Of a stretch of DNA of 14,125 nucleotides, positions 12,401 through 14,125 are shown in pieces. Every line of letters starts with the position of its first letter. Positions within the stretch are counted from its first letter, which is position 1. A program made the position numbers and the translations under genes. Source of the DNA: DASTYK01 sp964430275 (lineage in GTDB: Bacteria > Gemmatimonadota > Gemmatimonadetes > Longimicrobiales > RSA9); assembly GCA_964430275.1 (NCBI GenBank), contig CAYSGF010000316.1:1-14125 (forward strand). Direction: 5' to 3'. The notes below the pieces were generated by a model, which had not been told where the DNA came from, ran no database searches, and saw only the letters and a list, made by a program, of their open reading frames with translations.

Positions 12401-14125
12401 GCGCCGAAGTTGATGGAGCCGTCGAGCACGATCTCGAGCCGGCCGCTGCCGTCGTTCACGCCGAGAATGCGGTCGCCCCCCACCGTGACCGTATCCACGA
12501 TGACCGCGCCGGCGACGCGAACCTGCCCGTCCACGTGACCCGTTGCCGCCGCGGCCGCCGCGGTCGACACGGAGTCTGGCGTGGGCAGCGTGCCGGAACC
12601 GAGATCCTGAGGCGCGCCGTCGACGAGCACGAAGTGGCCGCCCTGGGTCCCGGTCGTGGCAAGCACGCGCACGTTGTCACCGGCCTGCACTCCTGCGCCG
12701 GACGCAACGCGGGTCACGCGCACGGAACCCGTGGCGTCCTGCACGTGCAGCGTCGAATCGCCGAATGCAACCCATGCGTTCAGTGCCACGCCCTGGATGT
12801 AGATCTGCCGTCCGACCGGTAGCGTGCGCGCCTCCGCGATCGCCACCACCGGGATCGCGATTGCAGTCTCACCGAGTGCGCGCGGCTTCAGCCGCCAGGC
12901 ACCCACCCCATCAGGAACAAGGACGCCCGTTCCGGCGAACACGGCATCCGGCACCCACGGCCCTGCGCCCCACGACTGACTGCCGTCGAGCACGACTTCG
13001 AGACGCCCGCTGCCGTCATCCACACCCAGCACGAAGTCCGTGCCGACCGTGGCCGTGTCGAGCACGAGCGCTCCACCGATGCGCACCTGACCATCCTCGT
13101 GACCCGTGCCTGCCGCCGCCGTCGTCGTCGATACCGAGTCCGCCGGTCCAGCGCCCGCGTCCTCCGTGATGATCTGCGCGATCGCATCCGTCAACACGAA
13201 CTGCCCGTCGCGCATTCCGGTCGTGCCGACCAGATAGATGCTGTCGCCCGCGGACACGCCGACCGGCGTCACGCGAATGGCGCGCAGCGCTCCCGACGCG
13301 TCCTGCACGTGCAGCGTGGAGTCGCCGAACGCTGCCCACGCATTCAGTGCAATGCCGTTGACCGCCGTGCGCAGCCCCTGGGCCAATGCGCGGGCTGCGG
13401 TGATGCTCACTGCCGGGACCGAGACGACCGCGTCCGGGCCGCTACGCGGCTTGAGCCGCCACGCGCTCGCACCGGCCGGCACCAGCACACCAGTGCCCTG
13501 GAACGTCGCGCCGGGCGCGAACGTCTGCGTGCCGAAGCTGATCGCTGCGTCCAGCACGACCTCGAGTCGACCACTGCCGTCGTCCACTCCGATGATCCGG
13601 TCCCCCGCGACAGTGGCGGTATCGACGATGGTCGCACCCGCGATCCGCACCTGGTCGTCCGCATGACCGCTGCCGGCCGCAGCCGCAGCCGTCGAGACGA
13701 TGTCGGCCACCGGCAGCGATGCTGTGCTCAACTCGTCCGCCAGGCCATTCGTCAGCACGAAGTGCCCGCCCTGCGTTGCAGTCGTCGCGAGCACGAGGAC
13801 ACTGTCGCCCGCCTGGATACCGGCGGGTGCGACGCGCAGGACGCGCACTGCGCCAGCTGCGTCCTGCAGGTGCAGCGTCGAGTCGCCGAATGCGGCCCAC
13901 GCGTTCAGGGCAATGCCCCGGACGTAGACACGACGATTCGGGGGCAGCGCGCGCGCCTGTGCAGTCGTCACGCTCGGGAAGGAGATGAGCGCCTCCGCCG
14001 CGCCCCGCGGCTTGAGGCGCCACTCGCCCGCAGCAGCACCGGGCACGAGCACACCGGCCGCCGTGAACTGGGCGCCGGGCACATACGCGTCGGCATCGAA
14101 GCCGATGTCGCCATCGAGCAGGACT
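9457..14125 (-). CDS. giant tandem-repeat protein of paired OB-fold-like modules (N-terminus outside window)
   Basis: The frame is open from the right edge to TAG at 9457-9459, with at least 1,555 residues in the window. The repeat pattern (VLLDGDIGFD) continues right of the GTG at 14082, so that codon is not the start. The protein is built from units of about 188 residues. Each unit has a module with (V/I)DDGSGRLEVVLD, a GVLVP strand and W-x-L-K-P-R, then a module with G(I/V)ALNAW, FGDSTLHVQDATGAVR, AGDSV and GQFVLT. The linkers are Ala-rich, after DSVST. The order of strands and the 'ligand then DGSG/DATG' turns resemble OB-fold domains of exported nucleases or DUF5689-like modules. This is inference, and no catalytic motif is visible. 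No cysteine was seen, and Lys is almost confined to LKPR. The composition suits an extracellular fibre or adhesin. There is no C-terminal sorting signal: it ends EIAKTGP. Confidence 0.88.
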   Translation of the reverse strand, partial: VLLDGDIGFDADAYVPGAQFTAAGVLVPGAAAGEWRLKPRGAAEALISFPSVTTAQARALPPNRRVYVRGIALNAWAAFGDSTLHLQDAAGAVRVLRVAPAGIQAGDSVLVLATTATQGGHFVLTNGLADELSTASLPVADIVSTAAAAAGSGHADDQVRIAGATIVDTATVAGDRIIGVDDGSGRLEVVLDAAISFGTQTFAPGATFQGTGVLVPAGASAWRLKPRSGPDAVVSVPAVSITAARALAQGLRTAVNGIALNAWAAFGDSTLHVQDASGALRAIRVTPVGVSAGDSIYLVGTTGMRDGQFVLTDAIAQIITEDAGAGPADSVSTTTAAAGTGHEDGQVRIGGALVLDTATVGTDFVLGVDDGSGRLEVVLDGSQSWGAGPWVPDAVFAGTGVLVPDGVGAWRLKPRALGETAIAIPVVAIAEARTLPVGRQIYIQGVALNAWVAFGDSTLHVQDATGSVRVTRVASGAGVQAGDNVRVLATTGTQGGHFVLVDGAPQDLGSGTLPTPDSVSTAAAAAATGHVDGQVRVAGAVIVDTVTVGGDRILGVNDGSGRLEIVLDGSINFGAQVFAPGATFGGGGVLVPAGPTTWRVRPRSAAEAVMTVPAVTIADARAVAQGLRTAVVGVALNAWSAFGDSTLHVRDATGAVRAVRVAPVGVSGGDSVYVAGTVGDRDGQFVLTDAIAQILAEDVGAPAADSVSTQAASAATDHVDDQVRIAGALVLDTARVGTDFVLGVDDGSGRLEVVLDGNQTWGSGPWVPDAVFAGTGVLVSDGQGGWQLKPRGVAETAVAIPVVTIADARALPQGRQVYVQGVALNAWAAFGDSTLHVQDATGAVRITRVAAGGGIQAGDNVRVLAATATQDGHFVLTNGIPQDLGSGALPVADSVSTNDAALATGNTDGQVRIAGALITDTTTVGGERVIGVDDGSGRVEVALDTSINFGAVVFSPGATFRGGGVLVPSGPTTWRVKPRGAAEAGVSVPAVTIAAARAVAPGLRTAITGIALNSWVAFGDSTLHVQDATGAARAVRVAPVAVASGDSIYLVGTAGTQDGQFVLTNATAQVIAGVGRPPEDSVSTAAAAAGSGHPDDQVRIAGAIISDTTRVGGDFIMGVDDGSGRLEVVLDASIAWNAGAYAPQGVFTGSGVLVPTATPGLWRLKPRAPAEASAAFPTVTTAQARSLPAGSIVAIEGIALTARTTFGDSTVHVEDATGSLRTVQVVGGVSAGDSVRVVGTAGTVNGQRVLTSATATILQGGIGLATPDSLSTLAASGADAASRDAGQILIGGKILGIQPQPNGDQLLLVNDGSGVLEVVLDDDVSFGGVSFATGAILRAGGVLVPTGSGSWQLKPRGTPDVSITYTVATVDEARALPPGEVIYVYGIALNSRITFGDGSVHLEDATGAIRVQPTPGVSILAGDSVRFLGTTSVRNGQPVINASQAVVLLTGAGTDQPDSISTLAASTAEGGASDADHAVIGGTITAIGGGANPLLTVDDGSGPVSVLLDADAGFSSGLFVVGDVVRAEGLLVASTTAGVWTLMPRALDEIAKTGP
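9460..13689 (-). repeat. seven tandem ~564-bp coding units plus a terminal half unit
   Basis: Using the codon after each D-S-(V/L/I)-S-T as the boundary, the units in transcription order are 13689-13126 (564 nt), 13125-12562 (564), 12561-11998 (564), 11997-11434 (564), 11433-10873 (561), 10872-10309 (564) and 10308-9739 (570). A last half unit of 279 nt follows at 9738-9460. Another incomplete unit fills 13690-14125. Units 1, 3 and 5 share one subtype (FAPGATF, GLRTA). Units 2 and 4, and the incomplete first unit in part, share another (GPWVPDAVF, GRQ(I/V)Y(I/V)QG). Units 6 to 8 are progressively more diverged. Confidence 0.9.

Noticed and set aside
10846..12822. 658-codon open frame on the plus strand opposite the repeat giant
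   Set aside because: It mirrors the repeats of the real gene. Its translation is Arg/His/Ala-rich with no domain, and repetitive GC-rich coding DNA often leaves the opposite strand open.
9739..13689. Repeat array as a CRISPR or non-coding satellite
   Set aside because: The units are about 564 nt, keep one open frame throughout and vary mostly in ways that preserve the protein pattern.

Overview
The window is GC-rich bacterial chromosome. It reads like a soil or sediment bacterium with a large secretome, and Gemmatimonadota is my best guess. That guess rests on the style of the VanZ protein with its C-x-x-C-G motif, the exosortase-type polysaccharide deacetylase, the long repeat-built surface proteins and the sparse Shine-Dalgarno signals. 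It is an inference, not a proof. No tRNA, rRNA, CRISPR array, transposase or integrase was found.

Layout from left to right. (1) At 2-1066 (+) lies the C-terminal part of a secreted protein made of 93-residue fibronectin type III repeats. (2) At 1168-2238 (+) is selD, selenophosphate synthetase. Its catalytic cysteine codon is an in-frame TGA at 1240-1242, so it is itself a selenoprotein. A naive gene caller would truncate it. (3) At 2278-2550 (-) is a small one-helix membrane protein whose ribosome binding site lies in a perfect 10-bp inverted repeat. (4) At 2718-3068 (-) is a small exported protein of unknown function. (5) At 3396-4295 (+) is a DUF3473-type polysaccharide deacetylase of the exosortase/PEP-CTERM exopolysaccharide kind, followed by a good intrinsic terminator. 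(6) Four genes follow on the minus strand. Read in their own direction (right to left) they are: a giant repetitive protein (9457-14125, open at the right edge), glmS (7405-9228), lpd (5799-7196) and a VanZ-family membrane protein with an extra luminal domain (4381-5610).

The housekeeping content is glmS (entry into UDP-GlcNAc synthesis), lpd (E3 of 2-oxoacid dehydrogenase complexes) and selD (selenium donor for Sec-tRNA). The rest is cell-envelope or surface material: fn3 repeats, exopolysaccharide deacetylation, VanZ and the repeat giant. glmS and the deacetylase both concern amino-sugar polymers, but they lie on opposite strands and nothing shows that they are co-regulated.

The two most notable items are the Sec-containing SelD and the repeat giant. 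The giant has seven complete tandem units of 564, 564, 564, 564, 561, 564 and 570 nt. Each is a pair of beta-rich modules that I read as OB-fold-like. The units alternate between two subtypes, giving a second-order period of about 1.13 kb. No cysteine is visible in it.
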